From JAACFF01 sp963807975 (lineage in GTDB: Bacteria; Chloroflexota; Anaerolineae; Promineifilales; Promineifilaceae): a DNA stretch of 64,000 bases. Of this stretch, positions 8,393-17,053 are shown piece after piece (position 1 is the first letter of the stretch; each line of letters opens with the position of its first letter). Below the pieces are notes generated by a model that saw only the letters and a list, made by a program, of their open reading frames with translations, ran no database searches and was not told the DNA's origin. The position numbers and the translations under genes are program-made. The DNA lies in assembly GCA_963807975.1 (NCBI GenBank), contig CAWEDV010000003.1:124001-188000 (forward strand), written 5' to 3'.

Positions 8393-9706
8393 ATGACAGC
8401 AGCAGCGCAGCCGGAAGATGACCTGAAGAGATTCTCCTACCGCAAGACTTTTGTCGTCGGTTTCGGTTTCTTGGGCATCAGTATCATCTGGCCCATTTTC
8501 AATCAATTCATCCCCATTTTCCTACAAGCAGGCAACCCGGAATTCGAAAGGCAGCTCCTGGCAGCAGGCCGGGACATACCTGATGTCATCGGCTTTGGCC
8601 TGACACCGGCCTTGGCCCTCTTCATCATGACCTGGGATAACCTGATCAATGTCTTCTTCCAACCCTGGGTAGGCGCGAAGAGTGACAGCACCTGGACTCG
8701 AATTGGCCGGCGGAAGCCCTGGATCATCATCGGGGTACCGGTCGCCGTGATCGGTTTCACGCTGATTCCCTTTGCACAAACGGCCGTGGCCATCGCCGTC
8801 TTCATCCTGATCACCAATTTCGGGATGGCCTTATTTCGTTCCCCCACCGTCTCCTGGCTGGGTGATCTTTTCGTGCCCAACGATCGCAGCAAAGCCAATG
8901 GCATCATTAATTTAATGGGTGGCATCGGCGCCCTGCTTGCCTTTTTTGGCGGCGGCTATCTCTTCAACAACTTCGGCCGAGCGGCCCCTTTCATCGGCGG
9001 GGCGATCCTCTTGGTGACAGCGATGATCGTCGCTCTCGTCGGTGTGAAAGAGCCTAAAGAAATCGACGGCGAAGATCAGCCTGAAAATGAGGGCGTACTG
9101 GCTAACCTGCGCGCTGCCTGGCAGAACCCAGACAAAAGCGGCCTCTTCGTGCTCTTATCCATTCTCCTTTGGTTCATGGCCTTTAATGCCTTAGAAGCGG
9201 GCCTCTCTTCTTTCGCAGTCTTTACTCTGGGCATTGCCCCGGGAACAGCCTCTATTTTCGCCGGCGCTGTCTCGGTAACCTTTATTTTGGCCGCCATGCC
9301 CGCCGGATTTTTGGGCACCAAGTACGGCCGTCGCTCCATCATTCGCCTCGGTTTGATCGCCCTGACCATTATCATGCTGGGCAGTTATTTCCTGATCCAA
9401 GATCCGACCACCTTTGTCGTGGCCCTGATCTTTACTGGCATATTTTGGGCCTTCGTCAACGTCAACAGCCTGCCCCTAGTCTACGATCATGGAGACGAGC
9501 ACCGCATTGGCGCCTATACCGGGCTCTACTATTTTTCATCACAATTGGCCGCCGTCCTGGGGCCAACCATGGGTGGCGTAATGGTCGATGTACTCGGTGA
9601 CCAATACCGCTGGCTTTTTGTCTACGGCGGCGTATTTATGTTTCTGGCTTTACTGACCATGACCCGGGTCAAAGCGCGATCCGTGAACAGTGTACAGGCA
9701 TCCTAA
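8393..9706 (+). CDS. MFS transporter (GPH/SLC45-like)
   Basis: A 437-residue inner-membrane carrier with about 12 hydrophobic segments. After the second helices it has GAKSDSTWTRIGRRKPWI (about residues 96-113), the loop 2-3 motif (DxxxxRxGRRKP) typical of glycoside-pentoside-hexuronide and sucrose-type major facilitator proteins. A sugar or glycoside substrate is therefore likely but not shown. The start is well supported by CAGGAGGG seven bases upstream. A TATAAT lies at 8338-8343 in the 283-bp divergent spacer, without a convincing -35 box; the rest of that spacer shows nothing recognisable. Confidence 0.88.
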   Translation: MTAAAQPEDDLKRFSYRKTFVVGFGFLGISIIWPIFNQFIPIFLQAGNPEFERQLLAAGRDIPDVIGFGLTPALALFIMTWDNLINVFFQPWVGAKSDSTWTRIGRRKPWIIIGVPVAVIGFTLIPFAQTAVAIAVFILITNFGMALFRSPTVSWLGDLFVPNDRSKANGIINLMGGIGALLAFFGGGYLFNNFGRAAPFIGGAILLVTAMIVALVGVKEPKEIDGEDQPENEGVLANLRAAWQNPDKSGLFVLLSILLWFMAFNALEAGLSSFAVFTLGIAPGTASIFAGAVSVTFILAAMPAGFLGTKYGRRSIIRLGLIALTIIMLGSYFLIQDPTTFVVALIFTGIFWAFVNVNSLPLVYDHGDEHRIGAYTGLYYFSSQLAAVLGPTMGGVMVDVLGDQYRWLFVYGGVFMFLALLTMTRVKARSVNSVQAS

Positions 9707-9715
9707 ACCATACCA

Positions 9716-9746
9716 GAAGCCCGGTTTTCCGGAAAAACCAGGTTTC
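9716..9746. repeat. Dispersed hairpin, family GAAACC-GGTTTTT (copy 1)
   Basis: The arms 9716-9730 and 9731-9746 pair imperfectly, forming a hairpin just after the MFS stop. The same sequence family, as a perfect palindrome, recurs at 63294-63326. There is no strong T tract, so a dispersed repeat is at least as likely as a terminator. Confidence 0.6.
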
Positions 9747-9775
9747 TTTAGATATCGATAATAGGAGATTTCCCC

Positions 9776-10567
9776 ATGAGCGATCTTGTTCTGGCGCAGC
9801 AGCACGAAAGCTATTTTGAGATAATTCTCAACCGCCCCAGCAAACGGAATGCGATCAATGCTGGTCTTTACGCCGCTTTTGATGAGGCCGTCGCCGAAGC
9901 ATCCCGCGCAGCAGGCGTTCGGGCTGTATTGATCCGTGGCCAGGGAAAATCTTTCTCCTCAGGCATCGACGTCAGCGATTTCCTCACCCTGCCTCAAAAA
10001 TACGGGCCAAACTGGCAGCAGCGCGGGCGGCTGATCACCGATGATTTTCAGCGGGTGCTCACACGTCTGGAACGGCTGGAACTGCCCACCATCGCCTTAC
10101 TACATGGTCATTGTCTTGGCCTGGCCATGGAGTTGGCCCTGGCCTGTGATATGCGCATCGCCGCAGAAGGAACCCAGCTGGGCCTGCCGGAAACGCGCCT
10201 GGGCTTGATCCCCGATGTGGGCGGCACAACCAGGCTCGTACGTTTGGTCGGTCCTGGACGAGCCAAAGAGTTGATCTTCACCGGAAAGATGATCAATGCC
10301 CAGCAAGCCGAGAAGTGGGGGATTGTCAACTACGTTGTGCCCGTCGAGGCCTTGCTGGACAAAGGGTTGGAGCTGGTTGAGGAACTCAGCCTCGCCGCGC
10401 CACTGGCCATGGGCATGGCCAAGCGCGTGATTGATGGTCTCGCTGATATCGACCGCGGCCTAATGTTAGAGGGCTGGGCTCAAAGCCAATTGTTCACAAC
10501 GGAAGATTTTATGGAAGGGGCGCAAAGCTTTTTAATGCGCCGCAAGCCTGAGTTTAAAGGGAAATAA
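9776..10567 (+). CDS. Enoyl-CoA hydratase/isomerase (crotonase) family protein
   Basis: A 263-residue crotonase-fold enzyme acting on acyl-CoA thioesters in the cytosol. The oxyanion-hole segments are SFSSGIDVSDF (about residues 61-71) and HGHCLGLAMELALACD (about 106-121). Both general acid/base glutamates of true hydratases are present, in MELALACD and in GLPETRLGLIPD. That makes enoyl-CoA hydration plausible, though isomerase and other crotonase activities remain possible. The start has the good ribosome site TAGGAGAT. No other beta-oxidation gene is adjacent, so the pathway is not defined. A 15-bp hairpin closes the unit. Confidence 0.9.
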   Translation: MSDLVLAQQHESYFEIILNRPSKRNAINAGLYAAFDEAVAEASRAAGVRAVLIRGQGKSFSSGIDVSDFLTLPQKYGPNWQQRGRLITDDFQRVLTRLERLELPTIALLHGHCLGLAMELALACDMRIAAEGTQLGLPETRLGLIPDVGGTTRLVRLVGPGRAKELIFTGKMINAQQAEKWGIVNYVVPVEALLDKGLELVEELSLAAPLAMGMAKRVIDGLADIDRGLMLEGWAQSQLFTTEDFMEGAQSFLMRRKPEFKGK

Positions 10568-10578
10568 TGGATCTCCAA

Positions 10579-10612
10579 AAACCTCGCAAGTCTAAGAAGA
10601 CTTGCGAGGTTT
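10579..10612. repeat. Dispersed hairpin, family AAACCT-CGC (copy 1); likely bidirectional terminator
   Basis: A perfect 15-bp stem (10579-10593 with 10598-10612) and a 4-nt loop sit between the convergent crotonase and galE genes. Five T residues follow on the minus strand, so it can end galE transcription. A relative stands at 60939-60973. Confidence 0.7.
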
Positions 10613-10619
10613 ATCCAAT

Positions 10620-11636
10620 CTAAGCGTATCCGTTCGGATTCTGCGACTGCCAGCGCCAGGTATCAACGCACATGTCGTCGATATCGCGCGTGGCCTTCCA
10701 GCCTAATTCCTTATTTGCCTTCTCTGTTCCCGCATAAGAAACTGGTAGATCACCCGGACGTCGTTCCATAATGTGATAAGGAATCTCTTTGCCACAAGCG
10801 CGTTCAAAGGCCGCCAATACTTCGAAAACCGAGTACCCCCTGCCAGTTCCCAGGTTATAAGTCACGGGACCGGGCTTGGTCGCCAGCTTTTCCAAAGCTT
10901 TAATATGCCCAATGGCAATATCCGTCACGTGGATGTAATCGCGAATAGGCGTGCCATCCGGCGTGGGGTAATCATTCCCCCACACGCGCAGGTACGGCCG
11001 TTTGCCTACCGCTATCTGAGCAATATAGGGCAATAAGTTATTAGGGATGCCGTTCGGATCTTCGCCGATACGGCCGCTTTCATGAGCGCCAATGGGATTA
11101 AAATAGCGCAGCAGGGCGATATTCCATTCCTGATCAGAAACGGCCAGATCACGCAGGACATACTCCATCATCTGTTTGGTTCGGCCGTAGGGATTGGTTG
11201 CCGGCAGAATCGAAAAATCTTCCAGGAGGGGCATTTGCTCAACTTCCCCATATACCGTGGCCGAGGAGCTAAAGACCATATCCTTGACGCCATATTCGCC
11301 CATAGCCTCGCAGAGGATCAAGGTTCCGGTGACATTGTTGTGATAGTAACGCAAAGGCTGGGCCACCGACTCGCCCACAGCCTTCAAGGCCGCGAAGTGA
11401 ATGACAGCATCAATCGCTTTTGTCGCAAATACCTGGCTCAAGCTCTCTTTATCCAGGATATCTATCTGGAAAAATTCAACCTCTTTGCCCGTAATCTCAC
11501 GCACGCGCGCCAGTGATTCATCACTGCTGTTGCACAGATTATCGACGACCACGACCTCGTAGCCACTATTTAACAACTCCAGCACCGTGTGGCTGCCAAT
11601 ATAGCCCGCGCCACCTGTAACCAAAATTCGTTTCAT
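10620..11636 (-). CDS. galE: UDP-glucose 4-epimerase
   Basis: A 338-residue extended short-chain dehydrogenase that interconverts UDP-glucose and UDP-galactose with bound NAD, in the cytosol. The NAD-binding motif GGAGYIGS is at residues 8-15. The catalytic Ser/Thr region SSSATVYG (about 123-130) and the YxxxK pair in NPYGRTKQ (about 148-155) are intact. Length and C-terminal RRPGD segment fit GalE rather than other sugar epimerases. The start ATG has AGGA upstream. It is the last gene of a minus-strand run, 107 bp after pabBC, so it may be cotranscribed or have its own promoter; I see no clear one. Confidence 0.95.
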   Translation of the reverse strand: MKRILVTGGAGYIGSHTVLELLNSGYEVVVVDNLCNSSDESLARVREITGKEVEFFQIDILDKESLSQVFATKAIDAVIHFAALKAVGESVAQPLRYYHNNVTGTLILCEAMGEYGVKDMVFSSSATVYGEVEQMPLLEDFSILPATNPYGRTKQMMEYVLRDLAVSDQEWNIALLRYFNPIGAHESGRIGEDPNGIPNNLLPYIAQIAVGKRPYLRVWGNDYPTPDGTPIRDYIHVTDIAIGHIKALEKLATKPGPVTYNLGTGRGYSVFEVLAAFERACGKEIPYHIMERRPGDLPVSYAGTEKANKELGWKATRDIDDMCVDTWRWQSQNPNGYA

Positions 11637-11743
11637 AACTTATGTCCTGACATATCAATTACCCACACCAACGAATCCTGCATAAGCAAGAATCCACAAC
11701 CTGGGATTGCCACCAGCAGGTCTTGGTGCTGCCAGCTAGTCAA

Positions 11744-13522
11744 TTACTGCAGATCAATATAAACAGCTTCCCGCCACTTGCGCACGGAATTGATCAAATA
11801 GATTCTTGAACTACGCTGCAGATCGGCCGTTGTAACAACCCGTTCCTGGATAATACCCTGCTCAAGCATCGAGTGCCGGTATGTTCCCGCCAGGAGACCG
11901 GACGAGACCGGAGGTGTGACCATCTGGCCATCCAGTTCGAGAATCACATTTGCGCTTGAAGCTTCCGTTATCTCGCCGCGTTCGTTCCATAAAATGACAT
12001 CATACCCATCAGGAACACCCGCCAGCGCATCTTCATATACCTGCCGGCGCGTTGTCTTATGGTAAAGCCAGACGCTGCTAGAATCAACGGCCGTCTGCGC
12101 CAGGCACACTGGTACCGGAGGCGCATCCTTGGCTGCCCCTACCGTCTGCGCCTCTATGGTCGTCTGCCCATTCTGCCCGACCAAGATGCGCAACTTGCTC
12201 GTCTCAACGAGCGATTGGGCAAATTTCATGAGTTTCAAGCGCAGCACCTGTTCGTCCAATACATACCCAAAATATAGCACCGATCCTGCCAGCCGCTGCA
12301 GATGCTGATCCAGTAAGAAAAACCCCTCTTCGAGTGTCCACAGCATCGATTCCAGCAGTTCAAAGCTGGGAAAACGTTCTACCAGAACCTGTGACTTGAG
12401 GCGGCATTCCGCATATTCAGCGTCTGCCTTGGAATCCCAGATGATACCGCTGCCCACACCATAGTCGGCCACACCGCTTTCTCTATCAATGACAACCGTG
12501 CGAATCGCCACATTGAAGGATGCCTGACGGCATGGCCCCCAATAGCCAATCGCGCCCGTGTAGATTCCCCGTGGTTCCGGTTCCAAGCCCTTGATGATCT
12601 CCATAGTGCTCACTTTTGGCGCTCCGGTAATCGATGCACAGGGAAATACAGCCTCCATTATTTCCGGCAGGGAGGCCATACTGTGCGCTTTTACCGTCGA
12701 CGTCATTTGTAGCAAAGTAGGATAGCGCTCTACCGTGAACAGCGTGGGGACTTCGACGCTGCCAATCTCGGCAATGCGCCCAAAATCATTGCGAATCATG
12801 TCCACGATCATGACATTCTCGGCGCGATCCTTGGTCGAGGTCTGTAGGGCCATCATCTGTGCTTCATCTTCGGCCAGTGTTCGCCCGCGCGTTGCCGTGC
12901 CCTTCATCGGCCGGGCACTGAGCAGGTCTCCATCCAGGTCAAAGAACAGCTCAGGCGATGCGGAACAAATCACGTGCCGGCCAAGATCGAGAAAAGCGGT
13001 ATGCCCCGCTTGTTGCGCCTGGCTCAAATCATAAAAAAGCGCCCACGGATCACCAGAAAATTGGCTGCGCAGGTGCATCGTAAAATTAACCTGATAGGTA
13101 TCACCCTGGGCTATACGCTGCTTGATCTGTTCGATCGCTTCAAAATAGGCCTCTTCGCCCAAGCTAGCCTGCCAGCCCTCCAACATATAGGGGACTTCCT
13201 GCGTATCTGGAATCGATGGCATCTCTTCGTGCTGGTTGTATAGCCCAAACCAAAGCAGTGGCAGAGCGCCGGCCTCAGGTTCATGGACGGCAAGATTATA
13301 AGCGGCACCAGCTTCGTAACACAGGAATCCGGCAGCATAGAGACCCTCGCTGCCTACCGCATCATCGATCTCCTGCAGACAGGAAGCGATTTCCTCAGGC
13401 GCGCTTGTAGAGATGATGCGCACCGGATCGGCAAAGGTTAGCCAGCGCGATCCAGCTTGCAGTACCACTCGTCCGTAGGTAAGCGCTGGTACCTTGATGA
13501 TTTCTTCCTTGATTACAGCCAT
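11744..13522 (-). CDS. pabBC: Fused aminodeoxychorismate synthase component I / aminodeoxychorismate lyase (PabB-PabC)
   Basis: One 592-residue polypeptide covers two steps to 4-aminobenzoate for folate. Residues 1-380 are the chorismate-binding PabB domain, with PMKGT at 205-209 and SITGAPK at 297-303. Residues from about 387 on are a PLP-dependent lyase (PabC, class IV aminotransferase fold), with YHKTTRR carrying the likely PLP lysine and a TEASSANV phosphate-binding segment. The KGT motif with Lys agrees with PabB rather than TrpE. A PabA glutaminase is not in this window. The ATG at 13522 is preferred over an in-frame TTG two codons upstream. It follows proC by 32 bp. Confidence 0.92.
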   Translation of the reverse strand: MAVIKEEIIKVPALTYGRVVLQAGSRWLTFADPVRIISTSAPEEIASCLQEIDDAVGSEGLYAAGFLCYEAGAAYNLAVHEPEAGALPLLWFGLYNQHEEMPSIPDTQEVPYMLEGWQASLGEEAYFEAIEQIKQRIAQGDTYQVNFTMHLRSQFSGDPWALFYDLSQAQQAGHTAFLDLGRHVICSASPELFFDLDGDLLSARPMKGTATRGRTLAEDEAQMMALQTSTKDRAENVMIVDMIRNDFGRIAEIGSVEVPTLFTVERYPTLLQMTSTVKAHSMASLPEIMEAVFPCASITGAPKVSTMEIIKGLEPEPRGIYTGAIGYWGPCRQASFNVAIRTVVIDRESGVADYGVGSGIIWDSKADAEYAECRLKSQVLVERFPSFELLESMLWTLEEGFFLLDQHLQRLAGSVLYFGYVLDEQVLRLKLMKFAQSLVETSKLRILVGQNGQTTIEAQTVGAAKDAPPVPVCLAQTAVDSSSVWLYHKTTRRQVYEDALAGVPDGYDVILWNERGEITEASSANVILELDGQMVTPPVSSGLLAGTYRHSMLEQGIIQERVVTTADLQRSSRIYLINSVRKWREAVYIDLQ

Positions 13523-13554
13523 CTGCAAATCTCTAAACTTTTCAGAAGGACAAA

Positions 13555-14400
13555 TTAACTTGACGTGTCCGGCCCCTTAACATCCTCACCTTGGCCCAAT
13601 TCCACCGAGCGTTGGTATGCAGCCCAGATTCCGCGTGAAATCACTGTGCGTAGTCCCCCTTTTTCCATATGGTAGAGGGCAGCAGCCGTCGTTCCGCCCG
13701 GAGAGGTCACTTGATTGCGCAGTTCGGCCACGTGTTTGCTCGATTGGCTGGCATACTCGACCGATCCGCGCATGGTTTGGAAGATAAGCTGGCGCGCGAT
13801 ATGGCGAGAGAATCCCAGGTGAACCCCAGCATCGATCAATGCCTCCATCATCATGAACACATAACCTGGCCCCGATCCGCTGAGAGCGGTCGCCATGTCC
13901 ATATAGCTTTCATGCTCAACGTAGATCTCTTCACCAAAAGAGCCCAGGATCAGGCGTCCCTGTTCGCGATGCTTTTCGCTCACCTGTGATGTTGATGTCC
14001 AGACCGTGATACCTAGGCCAATCTGGGCTGGCGTATTGGGCATGGCCCGTATAACAGAAGCGTGGGCTGAGCCATCCGCCAGCTTCTTAATCGGTACGCC
14101 AGCAATGATTGACAGCAGCAGATCCTGGCGGCGCAGATGACCTCGAATATCGGGTAAGACATAGGGGATGCTCTGGGGTTTGATGGATAAAATGACGATA
14201 TTGCCAATTTCGGCTGCTTCACGATTATCCTGCGTTACCGCTATCTTGTATCGTTCAGCGAGATAGTCGAGTTTATCCTGCCAGGGATCAGCAGCAATGA
14301 TTTGTTCCGGCTCGACGATTTCCAGGCTCAGCAGGCCGCGTATCATCGCTTCGCCCATCGTTCCGGCGCCTATAAAGGCTATGGTCTGGTCTTTAAACAT
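13555..14400 (-). CDS. proC: Pyrroline-5-carboxylate reductase
   Basis: ProC reduces pyrroline-5-carboxylate to proline with NADPH, in the cytosol. The Rossmann motif IGAGTMGEAM stands at residues 8-17. The C-terminal dimer/active-site region ALSGSGPGYVFMMMEAL and the TSPGGTT motif are intact. The length (281 residues) is normal. The ATG at 14400 has AGAGG five bases upstream, better than the GTG two codons earlier. The gene starts 8 bp after the enolase-family gene, so cotranscription is likely. Confidence 0.95.
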   Translation of the reverse strand: MFKDQTIAFIGAGTMGEAMIRGLLSLEIVEPEQIIAADPWQDKLDYLAERYKIAVTQDNREAAEIGNIVILSIKPQSIPYVLPDIRGHLRRQDLLLSIIAGVPIKKLADGSAHASVIRAMPNTPAQIGLGITVWTSTSQVSEKHREQGRLILGSFGEEIYVEHESYMDMATALSGSGPGYVFMMMEALIDAGVHLGFSRHIARQLIFQTMRGSVEYASQSSKHVAELRNQVTSPGGTTAAALYHMEKGGLRTVISRGIWAAYQRSVELGQGEDVKGPDTSS

Positions 14401-14408
14401 GTTCACCT

Positions 14409-15536
14409 CTAATTACGTACAAAAGATGTCCGGCGTTGTATGACGCTTGCCAGCCGCGCCATATCAATCTCCACGCCAAGGCCAGGGCCTTGAGGAACAT
14501 CAATCGTACTGTCCTCACTGTTTAACACAAAGGGAGCTGTGATATCCGGATCATAATAACGTTCCGTGGCTGAGATATCCCCGGGTAGGGTAAAACCAGG
14601 CAGGGAGGCCAGGGCCAGCTGCGCTGCACGGCCGATGCCTGTTTCCAACATACCACCCACCCATAAATCAATACCCGCTTCCCGGCCCATGTCATGAACG
14701 ATACGCGCTTCCGTCCAACCGCTCACACGCGAGGGCTTGATATTGATGATATCGCACGCGCCGATCTCCAGAGCAAAACTCGCTAGGTCGGCCGATGTGA
14801 TGCTTTCATCCAGACAGAGCGGCGTTTGGATCTGCGGGCGCAGCTTGCTGTGGTCATAAATATCACTGTAACCCAAGGGTTGTTCCAACATCATGAGATC
14901 AAATTCATCCAGGGCGCGCAGTGTTTCCACATCCTTCAAGCTGTAGGCCGAATTGGCATCGACCATGAAGATTAGATCGGGGAATGTTTCTCTTACTGTT
15001 CGCGCCAAGGCAATATCGTGACCTGGCTTAATCTTCAGCTTGATACGGCCGTATCCCTTATCCACATGCTGCTGGATAAGATCCAAAGTTGCATCTATCG
15101 TCGGTTGGATCCCGATACTCACTCCAACCTTGACTCGCTCGCGCGGACCCTCCCCATAGGGAGCAGCCAGCTTTTGGGCAAAAGACAGGCCATCTCGCTG
15201 GGCTGTTAGATCCCAGGCTGCCTGATCAAGTGCCGCTTTGGCTAAGGGGTGCCCGCGTACAGAACGGAACCATTCAAATAACTGCTGCGGCTCCTGCAAA
15301 TCCTTGTCCAGCAATGCAGGGATCAGAAATTTACTCAGCACATGCCACGCCGTTTGCGCCGTTTCATAGCTGTAACCAGGATCATTGGTCGCGACACATT
15401 CCCCCCATCCGGTCAACCCCTCAGCGTGAACTGCCACGAGTAAACAATCCCGTTCCAACTGTGGTCCAAAACTTGTGACAAAGGGGCGAATGAGCGGTTG
15501 GCTAATGGCGTAGAGATCTATCGCCTCAATTTTCAT
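14409..15536 (-). CDS. menC: o-Succinylbenzoate synthase / N-succinylamino acid racemase (enolase superfamily)
   Basis: A 375-residue enolase-superfamily enzyme of the OSBS/NSAR group. The catalytic and metal residues are visible in order: KLKIKPG (KxK pair), VDANSAY (Asp), MLEQPL (Glu), CLDESI (Asp) and INIKPSRVSG (Lys). OSBS makes o-succinylbenzoate for menaquinone; close relatives racemise N-succinylamino acids. No other men gene is here, and the preceding gene is a GNAT protein of the type found beside NSAR enzymes, so racemase activity is a real alternative. The start ATG at 15536 has GGAGG four bases upstream; an upstream in-frame ATG at 15560 is weaker. Confidence 0.88.
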   Translation of the reverse strand: MKIEAIDLYAISQPLIRPFVTSFGPQLERDCLLVAVHAEGLTGWGECVATNDPGYSYETAQTAWHVLSKFLIPALLDKDLQEPQQLFEWFRSVRGHPLAKAALDQAAWDLTAQRDGLSFAQKLAAPYGEGPRERVKVGVSIGIQPTIDATLDLIQQHVDKGYGRIKLKIKPGHDIALARTVRETFPDLIFMVDANSAYSLKDVETLRALDEFDLMMLEQPLGYSDIYDHSKLRPQIQTPLCLDESITSADLASFALEIGACDIINIKPSRVSGWTEARIVHDMGREAGIDLWVGGMLETGIGRAAQLALASLPGFTLPGDISATERYYDPDITAPFVLNSEDSTIDVPQGPGLGVEIDMARLASVIQRRTSFVRN

Positions 15537-15565
15537 ACTTCCTCCCTGCTTATCCCTCAACGGCT

Positions 15566-16444
15566 CTACGCATCCTGGTGGGTCATAAGGTAAAAACTGC
15601 GCCGCCGGTTACCTGCGACTTCGTTTACAAAATCGGTCGCCATATATCCTTCTCGAAATAAGGTTTCAAATACGGTTCGAGAGTGCTCACGCCAACGAAC
15701 AGCCAAGCGAAAGTCCACCTGCTTTATGCGTTGAATATCGGCTGGAATTTCCGCCAACGCCAGACTGCCAGGCTGTAGTAAAATCTCCAACGCCGGTTCT
15801 GGTAATCCAGCGCTACCAAAAGTCGCTTCATTGACCAGAATGGCGGCCCCACCATCCACCAAATTCTGCAGCGACAGAGGGCGTCTCTGCTGCTTTGCTC
15901 TGCCCTTGGCCCGATTGCTTGTCACCCACCATTCCACCTCGAAACGATCAGTAGCCAGCCCGGCATTAATACCCGCCAATTCACCATGAAAATCTCGCAG
16001 ATAGCGGCTGCATACGGTTCCCAGCTTGCCAATATTGAAGCGAGCATTGCGGCTTTCCAGGGGATCATACACCCAGGTGATTAGGCGTACGCCAATACGT
16101 AGGGCGAAATCACGCTGTGCCAATTTTAAACGATAACCCACACCGCTGTCCCGATATTCTTCCAGTACGCCGGCAATGACCGAGTACATCTTCAGACGGG
16201 CAGCGGCTACTTGGTCAATACGTTCCTCCAGCCCTTCAACGGTGCCCAAGACAGCCAGGGCAAAACCGACCAGCTTTGCGCCATCAAAGGCGCCCAATAA
16301 TGACGCACCATTGTGCTGCAAAGCGTGGCAAAGATGGGCAGGCATCATCTCCCGCTCATCCTTGCCCCAAATATCCATTTGGATTTCCTCAATATCTCTC
16401 ATCTCGTCCATGCCCTGCATGGGCCGAATATCTATATCACTCAT
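15566..16444 (-). CDS. GNAT-family acyltransferase (COG3375-like)
   Basis: A 292-residue protein with an N-terminal GNAT acyl-CoA-dependent N-acyltransferase region. It begins MSDIDIRPMQ and includes VGFALAVLG and the SGVGYRLKLAQRD segment (CoA-binding loop, about residues 103-115). An ITWVYDPLESRNARFN stretch is characteristic of this COG3375-type group. The second half is a conserved extension without a known motif. It overlaps the prepilin peptidase gene by ATGA (16441-16444), which fixes the start; a longer open frame upstream only shadows that gene. It precedes the OSBS/NSAR gene by 29 bp and may transfer a succinyl or acetyl group to an amino acid. Confidence 0.83.
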   Translation of the reverse strand: MSDIDIRPMQGMDEMRDIEEIQMDIWGKDEREMMPAHLCHALQHNGASLLGAFDGAKLVGFALAVLGTVEGLEERIDQVAAARLKMYSVIAGVLEEYRDSGVGYRLKLAQRDFALRIGVRLITWVYDPLESRNARFNIGKLGTVCSRYLRDFHGELAGINAGLATDRFEVEWWVTSNRAKGRAKQQRRPLSLQNLVDGGAAILVNEATFGSAGLPEPALEILLQPGSLALAEIPADIQRIKQVDFRLAVRWREHSRTVFETLFREGYMATDFVNEVAGNRRRSFYLMTHQDA

Positions 16445-16914
16445 AATACCCCAACGCTGGTCCACAGCAGGACCATGATCCCCGACCCGGCCAAGAATGC
16501 ACCATAAGGCAGGCTGCTTCGCCGCCGGGCGCGGCCCGACAAAACGAGCAAGATGCTGGCCAAACCTGCGAGCAGCATGCCCAATAACAAAGCAGGCCAA
16601 ATATATTGAAAACCTAACATCGCCCCCAGCAGCGCCGCTAATTTTACGTCGCCAAAGCCCAGCGCCCCTGGACCGTAGAGCTTCATGCCCAACAAATAGA
16701 ACAGATAAAAAAAGAGAAATCCGGCCAGGGCACCCAAAAGCGCTAACAGGAACGAATCCCACCCCGCGAGCATTCCTACCAGCAGCGCCAATATCGTCGC
16801 CGGCAGCGCGACTGCGTTCAATATTCGGCGCTGGCGCAAATCGATCACCAAGATCAGCAGCAGGACGAGAAGATAAACAATGGTTACCAGGAGTGCCACT
16901 TGACTATTAGCCAT
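16441..16914 (-). CDS. Type IV prepilin peptidase (A24 family), peptidase domain only
   Basis: A 157-residue integral membrane aspartic peptidase that cleaves prepilin-like leader peptides. The two catalytic aspartates are in VIDLRQRRI (about residue 27) and GFGDVKLAALLG (about residue 90). About six hydrophobic helices are present. The N-terminal methylase domain of full PilD is missing, as in archaeal- and Tad-type enzymes. The ATG at 16914 sits 7 nt after a perfect TATAAT, suggesting a leaderless message; longer starts upstream run into the spacer with the penicillin acylase gene. No pilin gene is in the window. Confidence 0.85.
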   Translation of the reverse strand: MANSQVALLVTIVYLLVLLLILVIDLRQRRILNAVALPATILALLVGMLAGWDSFLLALLGALAGFLFFYLFYLLGMKLYGPGALGFGDVKLAALLGAMLGFQYIWPALLLGMLLAGLASILLVLSGRARRRSSLPYGAFLAGSGIMVLLWTSVGVL

Positions 16915-16921
16915 CCCCTTA

Positions 16922-16927
16922 ATTATA
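16922..16927 (-). promoter_or_regulatory. -10 box placing transcription start at the prepilin peptidase ATG
   Basis: TATAAT on the minus strand lies seven nucleotides before the ATG at 16914, so a normal start site would fall on or one base before the start codon. No good -35 box is seen at the standard distance. Confidence 0.45.
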
Positions 16928-17053
16928 GCTTTGAACAAGCGAACTGGAAAAGAGCTCCTAAAAAAGGTCCTTTCACTTTTGCGCCATTGGTGTATCATAT
17001 TTGCCAGTGAAAGAGAATGTAGTCCAAAACAACTGCATACATTGGAGGAGAGA

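Noticed and set aside
16445..16762. Upstream extension of the GNAT gene
   Set aside because: The added residues overlap the prepilin peptidase gene in another frame and resemble no protein; the ATGA overlap fixes the start at 16444.
16931..17053. N-terminal extension of the penicillin acylase gene
   Set aside because: It lacks a ribosome site and would precede the signal anchor; the ATG at 17054 has a clear GGAGG.
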